Shown here one piece after another: positions 12,614 to 25,512 of a stretch of DNA of 64,000 nucleotides. The DNA is from Scolanthus callimorphus (lineage: Eukaryota > Cnidaria > Anthozoa > Actiniaria > Edwardsiidae). Within the stretch, counting starts at the first letter, position 1; the number at the start of each line of letters is the position of its first letter. The stretch covers positions 23,432,280 to 23,496,279 of the forward strand of contig CM066924.1 of NCBI GenBank assembly GCA_033964015.1, in the 5' to 3' direction. The translations under genes were made by a program, and so were the position numbers. The notes beneath the pieces are model-generated. The model did no database searches. It was given only the letters and a program-made list of their open reading frames with translations, and was not told the origin of the DNA.

Positions 12614-15600
12614 GTATTGTCATTGTATTATTTTGAACACAGGCCTCAATTTAAACCAGCTTTTCGCTGAACTGGAACCGCCTGTCAAAATATCGCATAT
12701 AATAAATAGATAATAAAATAGATAAATAAATAAATGCATCGCCGCGGAAGCTTACTGTTCCAATGTAAATTTATTGAATCTATTTGAAGATTTCACGATT
12801 CTCTGCTAGCAGAGGCCACTTTCTGTCTTGTTCTGTGTTTTAAAGTGGCCTTTGCACAAATGTCACAACCACGTCCAGGATTGTGGACGTACTTGACTGG
12901 TTTGGCTGGTTTTACAAGAATGGCGTCAGTGTTTTTGCTTCGAGTGATTTCTCGTTCAGTGACCAACACACAACAATTTGGCTCAAATTTCTATATATAA
13001 AAAATGCAACGATTTCAAGCATTAGAGTATCAGACTCTAAGTAAGACTCTTTAAGATGAGTTATCTAAAGGCCTCAAAAAGTAATTTTTCGTAAGTTGTA
13101 GAGCAGATGAATTGACTTTTTCTTGTTCGCGCACAAAGTTGATCGACCAGTTGACTCCAAAATCAATTACCTGTCGATTGCTACTTGGATATCAAGTCAT
13201 GCTTTCGGAGTTGCGTTCTTGTTATATAGTTTCTCCAAGCTCACCCCACATCCTTTTTTGAAGATGAAAAACACAAGATAACATACTTTGGGGAGATAAA
13301 AAGTAGTCTCTGCTCGCATGGAAATTTCAGTAATTACATTTTCAACGTTCATTGAAAAACTGTTTCTAAACTGTATGAATGATTTTTGTTGCTTCTCCGC
13401 GCCTTTTCCCATTGTTCCGTTTGCAATGTTCTTGTAACAATTAGAAAGGCACCATGAATCAACTGTCTTTCTTTATTCATCTTTTTTTTTCTGTTTTTCA
13501 ACCCACACGTACTACATCAGTTCCTATAAAACTCCTCTTAAATTCCATATAATAAATAATAATATATTTCAAATTTCAACTCTATTATTGAAACATTAAA
13601 GCAATCTTCAAGGAATACTTGAAGCCATAGTTAAACTGAATGAGAAAGAAGTACTGTTTAAAATGTTGGCTCCTTTGTTTTCAGTTAAACTCTCTTACTC
13701 TAAGAAAGAACGTAATCCCTCTGCTTTAAACTTTAATCACATATTGTTCAAACACTCCAAAACTTCAAGTACTGAAAAGAACACAAGCGCAAAATCTTTT
13801 GATTTGTGTTTCCCTGTTAGCCCGTTACCAGCAGTTCTCCAGGAGTTCAGAGCTCTGTTTGCTAAGGTAACAGCCGGATTTTTAGTTTGTTCAGTTGCCA
13901 ACAAACAGCGTTTATTTATTGTTCTCGCATCTGATTGGCAGATATGCCAAATAATCTCCTGTTAAGACCCAATAAAGTAATAGGTCCGGGAGTCGAGTTT
14001 AAGCCTTTTAAACACCCCCTCCTTTTGTAACAATTATGTATTATTAGTTCATATTAATTGTACTACCTCTGCGCTCGAAGTTAAGGCCCTCTCTCTAAGT
14101 GTTCTTTTTTTTTCAAAACCTGTGCAAAAACCGAAAAGTTGCGCGAGTTTTTCGCACTCTATTAAGCCGATACTTTTACGGTATTTTCCCATATTCGCAC
14201 CTTGGTTTCTTTACCTTCGCAGGAAATTAAAAATTAAGCAAATTTTCAGGTGTCTGAAGAGTTTATCTAGCACTCAAGAGGTGATAAGCCTTGCTTAAAG
14301 ATTTCAACCCTTTTATTTACTTTCCTAAATTATTACTCCAGTTTGATTAGCATAACACATGTTCTATGGGCGAGTTTCCAGGAGATCTCGGCGCGTGAAT
14401 TCTAACTGTGAAGTTTCTACCCTTTTTAGGTTTCCTAGAAAAGGTGCTAATCAAAGTCTGTCATACTCAATGGAGTAACCTATTTCCATGGACTGGAAAA
14501 CCTAGCGTTCAAATGGCAGCGCTAAAAGGGTAATAAAATCAGTGCAAACAATCCTTGATTGAGCTAGTGTCTCTAAATGCGTTGAGTGTGTGATAGGCCG
14601 TAGCTTGATCAATTGAGCGTACCAGCTTGATAAAACAAGCGGGGCCCAGCAGATCTTGTAATTTGTCAGCTGAATTTTACTCCCCGAATCAAGGGTTAAA
14701 CGTGAATGGATTATCTAAGTCTACATTGTTTTCTTTTAGTGTAAACTGTTCAATCTTATTCCTGTGTATCTGACTATGCAACAGGCCTATTTCCACGAGA
14801 ATCTAACAGCTTATTTTGCAGACGGTCACGTTTCGACGTCCAATTGTACCTCTTGTTGTACAAGAGATTATCGTACTTTTGAGACTACAGTAGAAGTCAA
14901 AAAAGGACTTGACTTGTGGTTTGGGAAGTGTCACCCTTGATTCAAGAGAATCCCTGTCTGGCCTAACACACGAAACACAATACCAAAGTGCAAACTTTGT
15001 ACGCATTTTTTGTACTGACTGATAAATAATACAAAAGCACATCATGAGAATTACCCAACTGCAGAGAAGAGAGTTTAATAGCATCATTTTTATACCGGTA
15101 TATGGTACGATTTGGAAATCAATTGTTCTTTTCTCATTCATTACTTAGTAAAAAAAATATTCACATTTCAATTATACCTGTTTCTGAATCCTAGTTTTAC
15201 CGTTTGGCTTAATAATTATTCCAATACTATTTCTTCTCTTTTTGATTTTCCATTCTCAACTTTTTCTACTTTTTCCCAACTTGCACTACTGCGTCAAATT
15301 CCCGTCAGCTTTTTTTTTCTTGTGATTTTGGAAATGTCAATCTCTCACTCACCTTAGAGAGAAGCCGTTGATGTGAAAACAAACATCGAAAATTAATTTC
15401 ATAGCTGCTAACAATTTTATTAAAACATGCTACCCAGCACGAAAGTGTTTATTGAGTTAGCATTGTAACATAAGTTTTTGTTCAAGAGTGGAAGACATAC
15501 AGGTTTCCTTCTTATCCCTTACTTAGATGTGTTGCGCTTGCTATTTAGTACTATAGAAATTTATCACCATAAGTTCGTCAGCCAATAAAAATCGAGATCT

Positions 15601-15838
15601 ACAGTCGTGATATTCTACAGTTTCACACTGATATCCCACTGATATCCCACGATATCATGTTATGTTCGTCTAAAACTCGAGTAAACACAGCAAAAAGGGT
15701 TTTAAACATCAAAATTATTTTAGTTAAATGATTAGCATTAGTGCAGTCTGGAATTCGCGACGGCAATCACAAAACGGCATTTTTACGCGATGAGAAGATG
15801 CTGCGTTTTAGCTGAGTTTCTGAGGGATTTGAATCCAT

Positions 15839-15980
15839 ACTCGGGCAAATTTGTCTCGATTCTGCAAAATAGCAGGACCGGTTTGGTCTCGTCATGGATA
15901 TTATGGCAAAATGCGAACCATGACTCGACCAAACTCGCCCTGATGTTTTGGGTAATCGGGTTGGCAAATTTTCCCCGCTT
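15839..15980. repeat. Degenerate foldback palindrome
   Basis: The left arm, containing CCGGTTTGGTCTCGTCATGG, pairs imperfectly with the right arm, containing CCATGACTCGACCAAACTCG, around a centre near 15907. Complementarity continues outward through AAATTTG and GATT blocks at roughly three matches in four. The symmetry explains why similar 80-codon reading frames appear on both strands here. Confidence 0.55.
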
Positions 15981-18900
15981 ATTTATAAAAAGCAACCAAA
16001 GTTTCAAGAAGTGGTTGCCTACCAAAAGTCAGAGTGATCACTGAGAGACGACATCCTGGGCAGTTAATGTTCAACGCCTGCTTTTTCGTGGTGGCAAGGC
16101 AATAATTTTAGCCATATATTATATATTTATACATATTTATATTTAGTTTGTGAGCATGTTGTTTCCAGGGCTCCTGTTGTTAGCTGGGAGGCTGTAGCCT
16201 CTCTGAATGGACTACCCTGTGGCAACATGCAGTTATATTTTGGGTTAAATAAAGGCGTCTCTCTATCTCTCACATTTTAAACAATAAGCGCACAGAATCG
16301 CACGAAAGGAATATAAAAGATGTCACCGTAGTCTAGCCATATTGTTTAGTCTATGGTAATAAAGTTAAACTGGTCACGCTAGGAGGATGTGACGATAGGT
16401 AGGTAGGCGAATAACGACGAAAAGGAGTTCAGTTACCGTGGATTACTGGCAAATCCGGCTAAAGATCAAAGGTAAAATCCGAAAGGCAGCGGGCCTTCAA
16501 TCCAGGTCCCTACAAAAGCTCTCAACCCGCCGTTACTTTCAGTATAGAAGTGAAAATTGTATCAGCTGTCTTGCAAGAATTCACACAAGTATGCTAAAGC
16601 ACTTTCGGAACTTTCGTTTGTAGTTCTTTTATTGTCGGTAAATATCGTTTTCGTGCCTTTTCTAGTGTCTTGTTACCTGTAACCTTTGTTCCTTATTTTG
16701 GCCGAATAAAAGCGCTGATTACAGTGAACAGCGGTCTTTAGCAATTAGTGTGCTTTCATTATTCGACCCCGCGAGAACTCAACCAATGGATCGATAGTAA
16801 TATATTTTGATGAATACCTTTTTTTACACAATGTAAACGTGTTTTTAAAGTTTCGTGTTCCATATTTTCAAAATTCGTAATTATTTCGTTAATTATTTTC
16901 ATTTCGTCATTGGATTTTAGAGTATTAAATATGTGATTAGTTTTGGTAGTCTTTTGAACTCTCATTTTTTAAACCATAATAATTTAGTGCATTTTATTCC
17001 ATAATTATATTTGAAAAGAAATCTCTTCTTGTGGTCAAGTGCATTATGCGCACAGCATAACTATCTATAGTTCACATATAAGGCACCTTTGACAAATTAA
17101 CGAACTCATCAAACTTACTCCTTGCTGAAAGTGAGTATCATTTGACTGCGCATGCGTGGGTGCTGACCTCAATAAGCAAAGTGAGTCTACTACTTAAGAA
17201 AATTACACCTTAAGTGTTTTAAGTGTGTTATCTAAACTGAAAACGTAATGTATTAAGGAGGTACCATCAATCTACTCTAACCCTCCTAAGGGCCACTTCA
17301 GTTTAACGCCTCCCCTTTGTTTTGAAGAACGCACCAGAAACATGTACTCGCGACCTTGGAGTTTATTAAGGGGGCTCTCTTTAACAAGAAAAATAGCTGT
17401 ACCAGTACACGGCAACGCCCTGTTACTCTGCTAGGATTGGTATAATATAGTAGCTCTGCAACTAGGAAGCCACTAGACAGATTGATGTACACTTTGAAAA
17501 CTTTTTTTTCGGCTTACTTAGAGTTTTAACAGCAAAACAGTCTTAATATTCCCGTGGAATTATGTCTGGAATATATCTGGAATGATATTCTCTGAGTTGT
17601 AGAAGCAGCTAAATTTGTGAAGAATAAGCCTACAATTGTATTCTAGTCTAGTACAGTATCATTTAATTGAAAATTTAAAAAAAGTAGTACGTTACTCGTT
17701 CAAAAATCGGCAACTGACATGGATTCCTATAATTTTTATGTTGCTATATATTATGAATTTAAAGCTGGGCTCCGCCTTTTTTTTAAGCGATGTAAACGAT
17801 CGAACCTTCAACTCTTCTCTAAAAACATACACTTATGGGGGCCTCGAATGATATGAAGTGGTTAGTGCACTAGACATGACTCTCTCGTCGAACTCATCAA
17901 ATGTACTAAATTGAATGCTAAGGTAACTCTTTCTCTTTGAATTGCCCTGAAGATGGTTTTTATGTGAATTTTTAATTAAGTAAGTTTATTTTATTTTAAA
18001 AGCTAGAGACAGACGAAAAATCACGCTGTCTTGTGCGTTTTTTAAAGCTTTTTTTGTAAAATCATACTTTCCCAGAGCTGTCAGTGTACTAATTTGTTGT
18101 TGAACTTTACTTCCATCGAGTCTCGGGTTTCTCCATTTTCGTTGTTAATAAAGAATTGTATTTTTCCTTCTAAATACAGCTCTGGGTATCAATTTGCTAT
18201 TCGTACTATTTGTACTTTTGGTATCCTGAAAAAAGCGTTCTCACTCAATACTCTTAAAGTGTCTTAAGAAACAGAAACTTTACATGTAGGTTATCAAGAA
18301 TTCTAAGAATTGGTTGTTGCTTTTTTCTTCTGGGATTTAGAAAAGTGGATCGAAGGTGAATGATATCCCTTTGCAATATTAGGATATTTCTGAAAATAAA
18401 ATAGTGCTGACTTTTACAGGGAAACCGCTATGAGAACTCTGTCTTCATCTTGTCACTTAGTCAACTCGGAATAACGGCCTTGTACGAGCCGTGCAAGACT
18501 TCCTGTCAAACTGCAATTCAGAGAAAAAAACGGATCAACGTTAACCGAGTTGCTGTCACTAAATATAGTGTAAAAAAGACCAGTATGCCATCTGTAAATA
18601 CCTAACAGCCTTTTATTTCTTAGACACTGAGAAAATGTATTCTTGAATTTTAAATACGGCACAAATAGTCATAAAAGGTTTTTTCTTAGAGTGATCCTTT
18701 TTCATCGCTTTCTAATCGTCGACCCAAATTTGGTTGGTTAATCTCTTTGATTACTCTAGAATTATGAGCACCAGAGTCATGGAAAAATATATATACGATA
18801 TATTTTTTACATATATTCGCTCCTCTCAGTAGTAGAGCACTGTTTTTGGCGGGGGAGATGCCCCTTTTTCCAGCAATGCCTTGCCTTGTCTCGCCTCAAG

Positions 18901-21900
18901 TTGTATTCTTGAACTCATACATTTTTATCCAACCTTTCCTATGTGTTTTACCTGGGTTTCGAGAATCAAGCTTTTGTTGTTTACTTCTCGTGAACAGAAG
19001 AAAATTGCAGCTCGATTATGATATTTCGTATTTTTTGCAACATTTCATTTATCGACTTTACTCCCTTTTCACGTCCACTGTTTGGACTCCGCTCGTATTA
19101 AAGTAAATTTTTGGTGAAAGAACAAAAACGTAAATGGAAAATCGACGAAAAGTAAATGTCTTAACATTTAGATGATGGTCTACCTTTTTGTCAGGAATTC
19201 TTCTCATGAATATTTGAAATGCTCTGCTAGACTAAGCTACTTTAACCCCTTTAGTACGATATTGAGTTACATAATGACGGACCAGAGGTAATGCTTTTAT
19301 CCCATCTCAGTTTTAGTGTTTTTTTTTTGCTTGTGTGAATACGAAACAACGTGTATAGGATGTCATTTTCGGTTTGTCTGGAATTAATGGTTTTAAGTAA
19401 GAAAACGAAGTGGTTTTTTTTAAAATTTTTGATGTGAATTCCCCTACCTTTTTGCGACAAAAAGTGTGTGGAAAAAAAGTGAATGATCCAGATGAGAGTT
19501 ATTGCACTCTAATTCTACATTTTTAATACAGAAAAATTACAGTTCGTTGCGTTGATTGGCAAACAAAGTGCAGTTCAAGCTTCTATCATTAAAACATCAA
19601 AAAATGCGCAGTCTTTCAATCATAACAATCTTCACTAAGTCCGTGACATTGGGTATAAAGATGAACTGCGATAACAGATGGTCCCACACAAACCTTTGCT
19701 ACCAAATCACCTGCGCGGTAAACGTATTGGGCGGTTTATTAAAGTCGCTTTTGGTTGACAAATCTGCTGGTCGATGCAGCGCGCTAGAGCTGGTCGTCCC
19801 CACCTGTTTCTAAGCTCCCGCCGGTTCGGGAAAAACACAGGAGCGAAAGTTTGCTTTAAGATTTTCATTGACTGTTATTTTAAAATAAACACTGCATTAA
19901 GGTTTCCCTAGAATAGCTACAAAGCTATCTTAAGCTGCGTGTCATCAATTGGAGCCACTTCCTGGATCGCTAATGGACTACGATTCCTCGCTGTTGTTCT
20001 CTGCGCCGCTTTCTTGGTACACAGTCACTCTCTAGTTATCATTCTATCGAAAAATATTCACTTAGTCGCTGATAACACCCTGACCGCCGCTTCCGAAACC
20101 ACTCTATCGGACTAATAGATGTTTGAACAAACTTCACCACCGAAACCCGCAGCTCTATCTCAGAATTTAATCGGTATTTTTTCCATAATCCCCGATGAGC
20201 AGATAGTGTAGGGGTGATATTATTGTTTTCTTTTCTTATTCTTTGAAAATTAACCCTTTTTAACCAAAAATTAGTGGTTGATCAGTAAGGTTTCCTAGAA
20301 GTTTTACTATCCGGTTAAACATTCCACCGAATAAAATAGTCTTCCCCGGTCTTGTTTCCTGACTTAATCGACTCGTTTGGTTTTCTGAACAGCTTAAAGA
20401 AGTCCCCTTGTTAAAGTATATTAACAAATGAAGTTCTTTTGTGCTGGTGCCGCTGTTAGTTCACCGTTAAATGAAGTCTTTGCAACCCAATTTCTTTTAT
20501 TGTTTGCCAACCTTTAGTGTTTTGAGTGTGCTGAAGAATTAAGAGTTTGATAATTCACTGGTATAAGGATGTCTTTCTCCGACAATTTTGTCCAAACTTG
20601 GCTTCGCTTTTCTTTTTGTTAGAGATGAAGTTTCCAAAATAAAAGTATTTAAACAAATATGTGAGCTATGTGATCAAACAAAATGAACAACGGTTTCACT
20701 TTACCTTTATAAAATTCGTGAATTAAAAGTTGCTATTTTACTTTTTAAGCTTATTTGACTGCAATGGGCAGCTCTTTATATAACTTGAACTAAACTTTAG
20801 ACACATTACGGGCTCTCGATGTCTCCCTTTTACGAAATCCTTCGAAGCTTTACAGTGTATGTTATCATATAGAATATCATCGAATAAAAAGAATACTTTC
20901 AGATATTCACTACTGTGACATCAATGAGTGTTTTTGTAGATTTTCCCATTTGTCCAAGTAATTCCGCACTTTAAGTTGCTTACTCAGTCTGAAGAGCGGT
21001 ACGTATGTGGATGTCTGTGCATCTTTGTCAAGATATTGGAATGCAATAGTTCTTCGGGTTTGTGGGTAAAATCTTAATTAAAAGAACAGTTTGGGTTTAC
21101 TATCTGTAGTTTTTTAGGCGTGCCACTTATTATTACGAACTGGAAACATAATGAGAAGGAAAGTCAATCTTATCATAATTCATTTTTTTTTTCCAAGACT
21201 CGGCGCTGTTATCTAAGGTTGGATTGCATTTTTGGTCGCAAAAACGCAAAAACATAAAGGGCGATCAACATACAAGGGATTATACAGTTACCTTTCCGTT
21301 TCCTTTTGTAACATCTGTCTGAAAATGCGAGCCAACACTGCAGAACAACGTTTATATTCATTAAATTGCTTACTTAGAGAACAACACCCTCTCGTCCGCA
21401 AAATGCGGGCGAAACTTCTGTTTTCCTGTGTGAAACTTGTAGTCAACTCCAAGCCTTTTCTTCTGCACCTTATTTACTCATTTCTTTTTGTCAGGTGTTT
21501 GAAGTTATTTATAAGTTTTAGACAGAAACCTGACAGTGATTTATCCCGTTTCGAGTAGATACGTTCTTACAAAAGCAGGAATCGAGGGGCATTGCACGAT
21601 ATATTGGAAGAGGTAAAAACGTGTTTCTTTTACTGGTACGATTGGACAACCAACTGGTCTAAAAACGGGACCATGCCTCATCTTACCTCATAAAAAGTTT
21701 AGCTCATGAAAAAGTTTAGTTGTAGAGAGTTTTACTTAAAGTTTAAACCTCTCCGATGAGATCCAGTTCATTTTATCTTGAGATCATAGGAAAATTAATT
21801 TCATAAAGTTTTCTTTGTCAGTAACAACTCTTCGGAAATTTAATAATAACTGGCATTGTCCTTGAACTGATAAACAGCGTTGTAGCGGCTCTACCGCGCA

Positions 21901-22177
21901 TGAATCGTCTGTAATGTCTCCCCCCACTGGGACAATTGTGTACGGTGCCATAAAGTCATGCCGCCACAAGGAGAACAAAGAATGATTTTCAAATAAACAC
22001 AGCACTTTAGTTTGGATACTTAGATACTTGATTCCGTTTTAAGTTTAACAGAACCTTATTACGTTAGAGTGCTTAGAGGATGCACAATCCTTTAGGGTTT
22101 AAGTTTTATTGTAAAACTTGGAGTTTTATTTGAATTTTGCAAAAATAATCATTCCAGGATGCATTAGTTTTAAGGCT

Positions 22178-22226
22178 CTGCACTATAGAAATCTTACAAC
22201 TTGACGATGGGAAATTTCTAGTGCAG
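22178..22226. repeat. Short hairpin
   Basis: CTGCACTATAGAAAT and ATTTCTAGTGCAG pair over 13 bases with a 2-base bulge and a loop of about 21 bases. It could be a random palindrome or a MITE remnant. The stem is short for a microRNA precursor. Confidence 0.35.
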
Positions 22227-22783
22227 TGCTAAATCCAGCGTGCCGAAGGGCGTAGGTTTAACAAAGGATGCAGAGGAAGCGTTCGGTTTTACACAAGCAA
22301 TTTTTTCCCCAATTTATCGCTTCTGACAGTTGGTTTGAAAATGTGCTTGTTTTTCGTACCATAGGTACTTGAAGCAGTACTTTTTTCCTTTTTCCCCCTC
22401 AGTAAAGAGCTTCTAAATTAGGTGCAGGGATGCCAAAATGCGAAACACCGGCGCTTTAACATTTTCTTTCACCAGCACGATCTAGGATCTGGGAGTCTGT
22501 CTCACAGCTTCGCAGTGCTAGAGGTTTTAGTCTCTATGCTCTAAGTGCTTTGTCACTACCATAAAACGTTTAATCTCCATGGGGCACTATTATTTGTTGA
22601 TAGAAAAACAAACTGATACACTATCCCTCTTGCGGTGGGAACGAACAAATCCTCCACACAACACAACGCCCATTTTCCACTTAGCAAATTTACATTCTAT
22701 TTTACCATTTGTTTTCTGAAAGGAGAGTTACTTTGGAATGCTCAAAGTTTACCATTCTAAGGAAAGAAAAAGCGTTTGTTTGC

Positions 22784-23324
22784 CTTATTCCAATGTTTAA
22801 TCCAAGGAACGTTTTGGGGTTTTGACCAGGGGGAGAATTTTTTAAATTAAAATTTTAAACTCCAATTGTCGATCCTTTTGAAGCCACCCCCTCCCCCCTG
22901 AAGCAGTCCCCTTAGAAGAGCAGTTACTGAATGTTTCCATTTGATAGAGCTTAACACTACCAGTGCTTATTCCAATGTTTAATCCAAGGAACGTTTTGGG
23001 GTTTTGACCAGGAGAATTTTTTAATTAAAATTATAAACTCCAATTGTCGATCCTTTTGAAGTCACCCCCTCCCCCCTGAAGCAGTCCCCTTAGAAGAGCA
23101 GTTACTGAATGTTTCCATTTGATAGAGCTTAACACTACCAGTGTTTATTCCAATGTTTAATCCAAGGAACGTTTTGGGGTTTTGACCAGGGGGAGAATTT
23201 TTTAATTAAAATTGTAAACTCCAATTGTCGATCCTTTTGAAGTCACCCCCTCCCCCCTGAAGCAGTCCCCTTAGAAGAGCAGTTACTGAATGTTTCCATT
23301 TGATAGAGCTTAACACTACCAGTG
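22784..23324. repeat. Tandem triplication of a 178-182-bp unit
   Basis: Three head-to-tail copies at 22784-22965, 22966-23143 and 23144-23324. Each begins YTTATTCCAATGTTTAATCC and ends CTTAACACTACCAGTG. Copies differ by a few substitutions and small indels in the AATTTTTTAA region, so the array is recent. No ORF or known satellite motif was recognised. Confidence 0.95.
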
Positions 23325-24872
23325 CTTACTTCCTGCGGAACAGAGCTCCACGTCTTAACCAAGTTACCACCCGTTGTCGCTCTTAGAATCCTATAGGGCA
23401 AGCTGCGCCTGCTTCTCGGCGCGTGTGTTTGTTTTTCCGTCCAGCCGGGTCGAAACGCACATAAAAGTGCGTATTATAACACCGTAAGGGTCACATACAG
23501 CAGTCGCCAACGATTGGCTCCGTACTCGACTTAAACGTCCCTCAAAAGAAACATTACTCAAGCAAGAGAATAACTCGTTTAAGGAGTCGCACCGCAAAAA
23601 AGATCTCACGCAGGTAAGCCAAATGCCTCCTTGACGCGCTTTTCTTGTTTAATTTAATTTTATTTTATTTCACTATTCCATTATTTTTGTTCTATCCCGT
23701 TTTAATCTGCTGCATTTACCTTATATGTAGCTTTAATCGACCTTTTCTTTGTGGGTGAGGGTGTCTTAAAAACAATTGGAAGTAAAACATTGGGCCATTT
23801 AAATTTAGTGGTCATTCGCTATTAGAAATCGGCTTATACGACTGAAAATAGGATCGGAGGGAAGAATAAGTCGCAGTATATAGCCCATAGGAAAACTATC
23901 GAATATCGTTTTATTATTGATTTCCGTGTCAGCTATTTGCGGGCGTTTTGAGCCACTTTGATCATCTTCCCTTCCGCATGAATTGTGCGATACTGGCAAA
24001 GCTCGAGTAACAAGGTAATATTGTCATTTAGACCATTTTAACGAACACTTACAAAACCACATTTCTATATCTTTTTTCAAATTTGTTCAAAAATCTGTGA
24101 TTAGCATTTGTATAACTTACATTTTTCTAATGCAGTCGTCAGGAGTGAAGGCTCTCCTACTAGAGTTGCATCCTGGTAGAGTTTAGGGATGTGTTATATG
24201 TTTTATACTCGAACAGAGAGTAGGCTGATGTCCTATACTGTAATGAAATGTTTGTTCCGAAGAATAATTGAGTATTTTCTGCATTTTTCCTCGACAACAG
24301 AAAATAAATTGTTTCGTTTCTTTTTGCCTAACCTTTGCAGTCTTTAACCTGTTTTAAAATTTTTAACAACCAGAAAATACCCTTACTGTCATATTTTCAA
24401 CTGTTTTTTCTTACTGAAAACAGCCACTTAAGTCTGACATTGATGGTTCATTTTATATTCCATGTTAAAAGGGTCGGCATCCTTATATTGTCCCAAACCT
24501 GTCTATAATAGGCGATTTGCCTGTCTAAGTGCCAGTTACTTGAAAGCTGACCCACCCAGTTGAGATAACAATAGGTAAAATACATACTACAGTGCACCTT
24601 TTTATGTTACGCCTTTTTGCCATATTTTTAAAATTGAGTTTCCTTCATCTAATTTATTTGGACTAAAATTTCATTGGATTGCTTTACTTACTCTTTCACC
24701 TGCCATTAAATGTTTACTTTTACTCATAAATGCTTTATTATTAAATAAGAATTTTTGAATAATTAATACCATGCAATTAATTTTTTTTTCAAACAAAAAA
24801 ACAACTGCTTTCTATATTTCACTTTTGCAAATGTTGTAAAATGTATTTCTTAAAGGAGCCAGGCTTTTCTAA
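23325..24872. other. Non-coding stretch, nothing recognised
   Basis: There is no recognisable coding exon. A strong donor-like CAG|GTAAGC lies near 23612, at the end of a CpG-containing segment (23390-23610), but no matching exon structure was found. The rest is AT-rich with homopolymer runs. Confidence 0.5.
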
Positions 24873-25324
24873 TACAGTAAAAACCCGCATAAAAGAACAG
24901 GTGTTTTGGGGGATCAGGCTGATTTTGTTCTTGTTTATTGGGTGTTTTCTGCAAAATCAGCCTGAAAAAGTTCTTAAGGTGTTCTTAAAGTTTTTTCTTA
25001 ACATCAAATACTGCATACACTACCAACAGTCAAATAAAGAATGTGATTGGTAGAAAGGTGACAGTAATTTAGAAACGACAATTAGTCAAGTCTAAAAAAC
25101 AATTGCTAAATGCACCCTGGAATTCCTGCTGTAGAACTCGGTGTGTGCATGGTCTAGCACATTACATATTGATCTCCTCGGTACTCTGTCACACAATGGT
25201 TACTGTACTCGAATCTAACTGGCAGCAATTTTTTTGTGTTCTTATGTATTAGGTATGTTTTTGACCAAATTTCAGCCTGAGTGTTCTTAAACCACTTGTT
25301 CTTTTATGCGGGTTTTTTACTGTA
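24873..25324. mobile_element. 452-bp MITE with TACAGTA termini
   Basis: The left end TACAGTAAAAACCCGCATAA and the right end (complement TACAGTAAAAAACCCGCATA) pair over about 30 bases with one indel and one mismatch. Subterminal CAGGCTGA words also occur in opposite orientation near both ends. TACAGT-type ends are common in Tc1/mariner-like elements. No transposase is encoded, so it is non-autonomous. Confidence 0.8.
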
Positions 25325-25458
25325 CCACTAAAATTCAAGAGACTCAACAAACAATGGTTAAGGGGCTGTGTCACGATTGCTTCTACTTCATAAGACCAGT
25401 GGTCTACATAAACAACTCAGAATCCTTTATTGTGCTTAAAGTTAGCCTTAGAAAGTAA

Positions 25459-25512
25459 ATGGAACTTAAATTTGCATTATATAGGATGGAACTTAAATTT
25501 GCATTATATAGG
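25459..25512. repeat. Perfect 27-bp tandem duplication containing ATTTGCAT
   Basis: ATGGAACTTAAATTTGCATT plus ATATAGG occurs twice without a gap. Each copy holds ATTTGCAT, the complement of the POU-factor octamer ATGCAAAT. The duplication is certain; regulatory meaning is speculative. Confidence 0.9.

Larger units (their letters stand above)
12614..22783. other. Gene-poor stretch, no gene recognised
   Basis: No recognisable coding exon. The stretch contains the degenerate foldback at 15839-15980, an AT-rich tract at 16110-16145 and retroelement-like 3' ends (TTAAATAAAGG at 16243; CCGAATAAAAGCG near 16701) that are only suggestive. A short hairpin occurs at 22178-22226. Reading frames of 100-112 codons at 13663, 14803 and 21232 have no recognisable domain and are expected by chance. 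Confidence 0.55.

Noticed and set aside
16438..16623. Frame containing DYWQIRLK, resembling the YWQIPL motif of Gypsy-type reverse transcriptases
   Set aside because: Only the few residues fit; none of the surrounding polymerase motifs are present.
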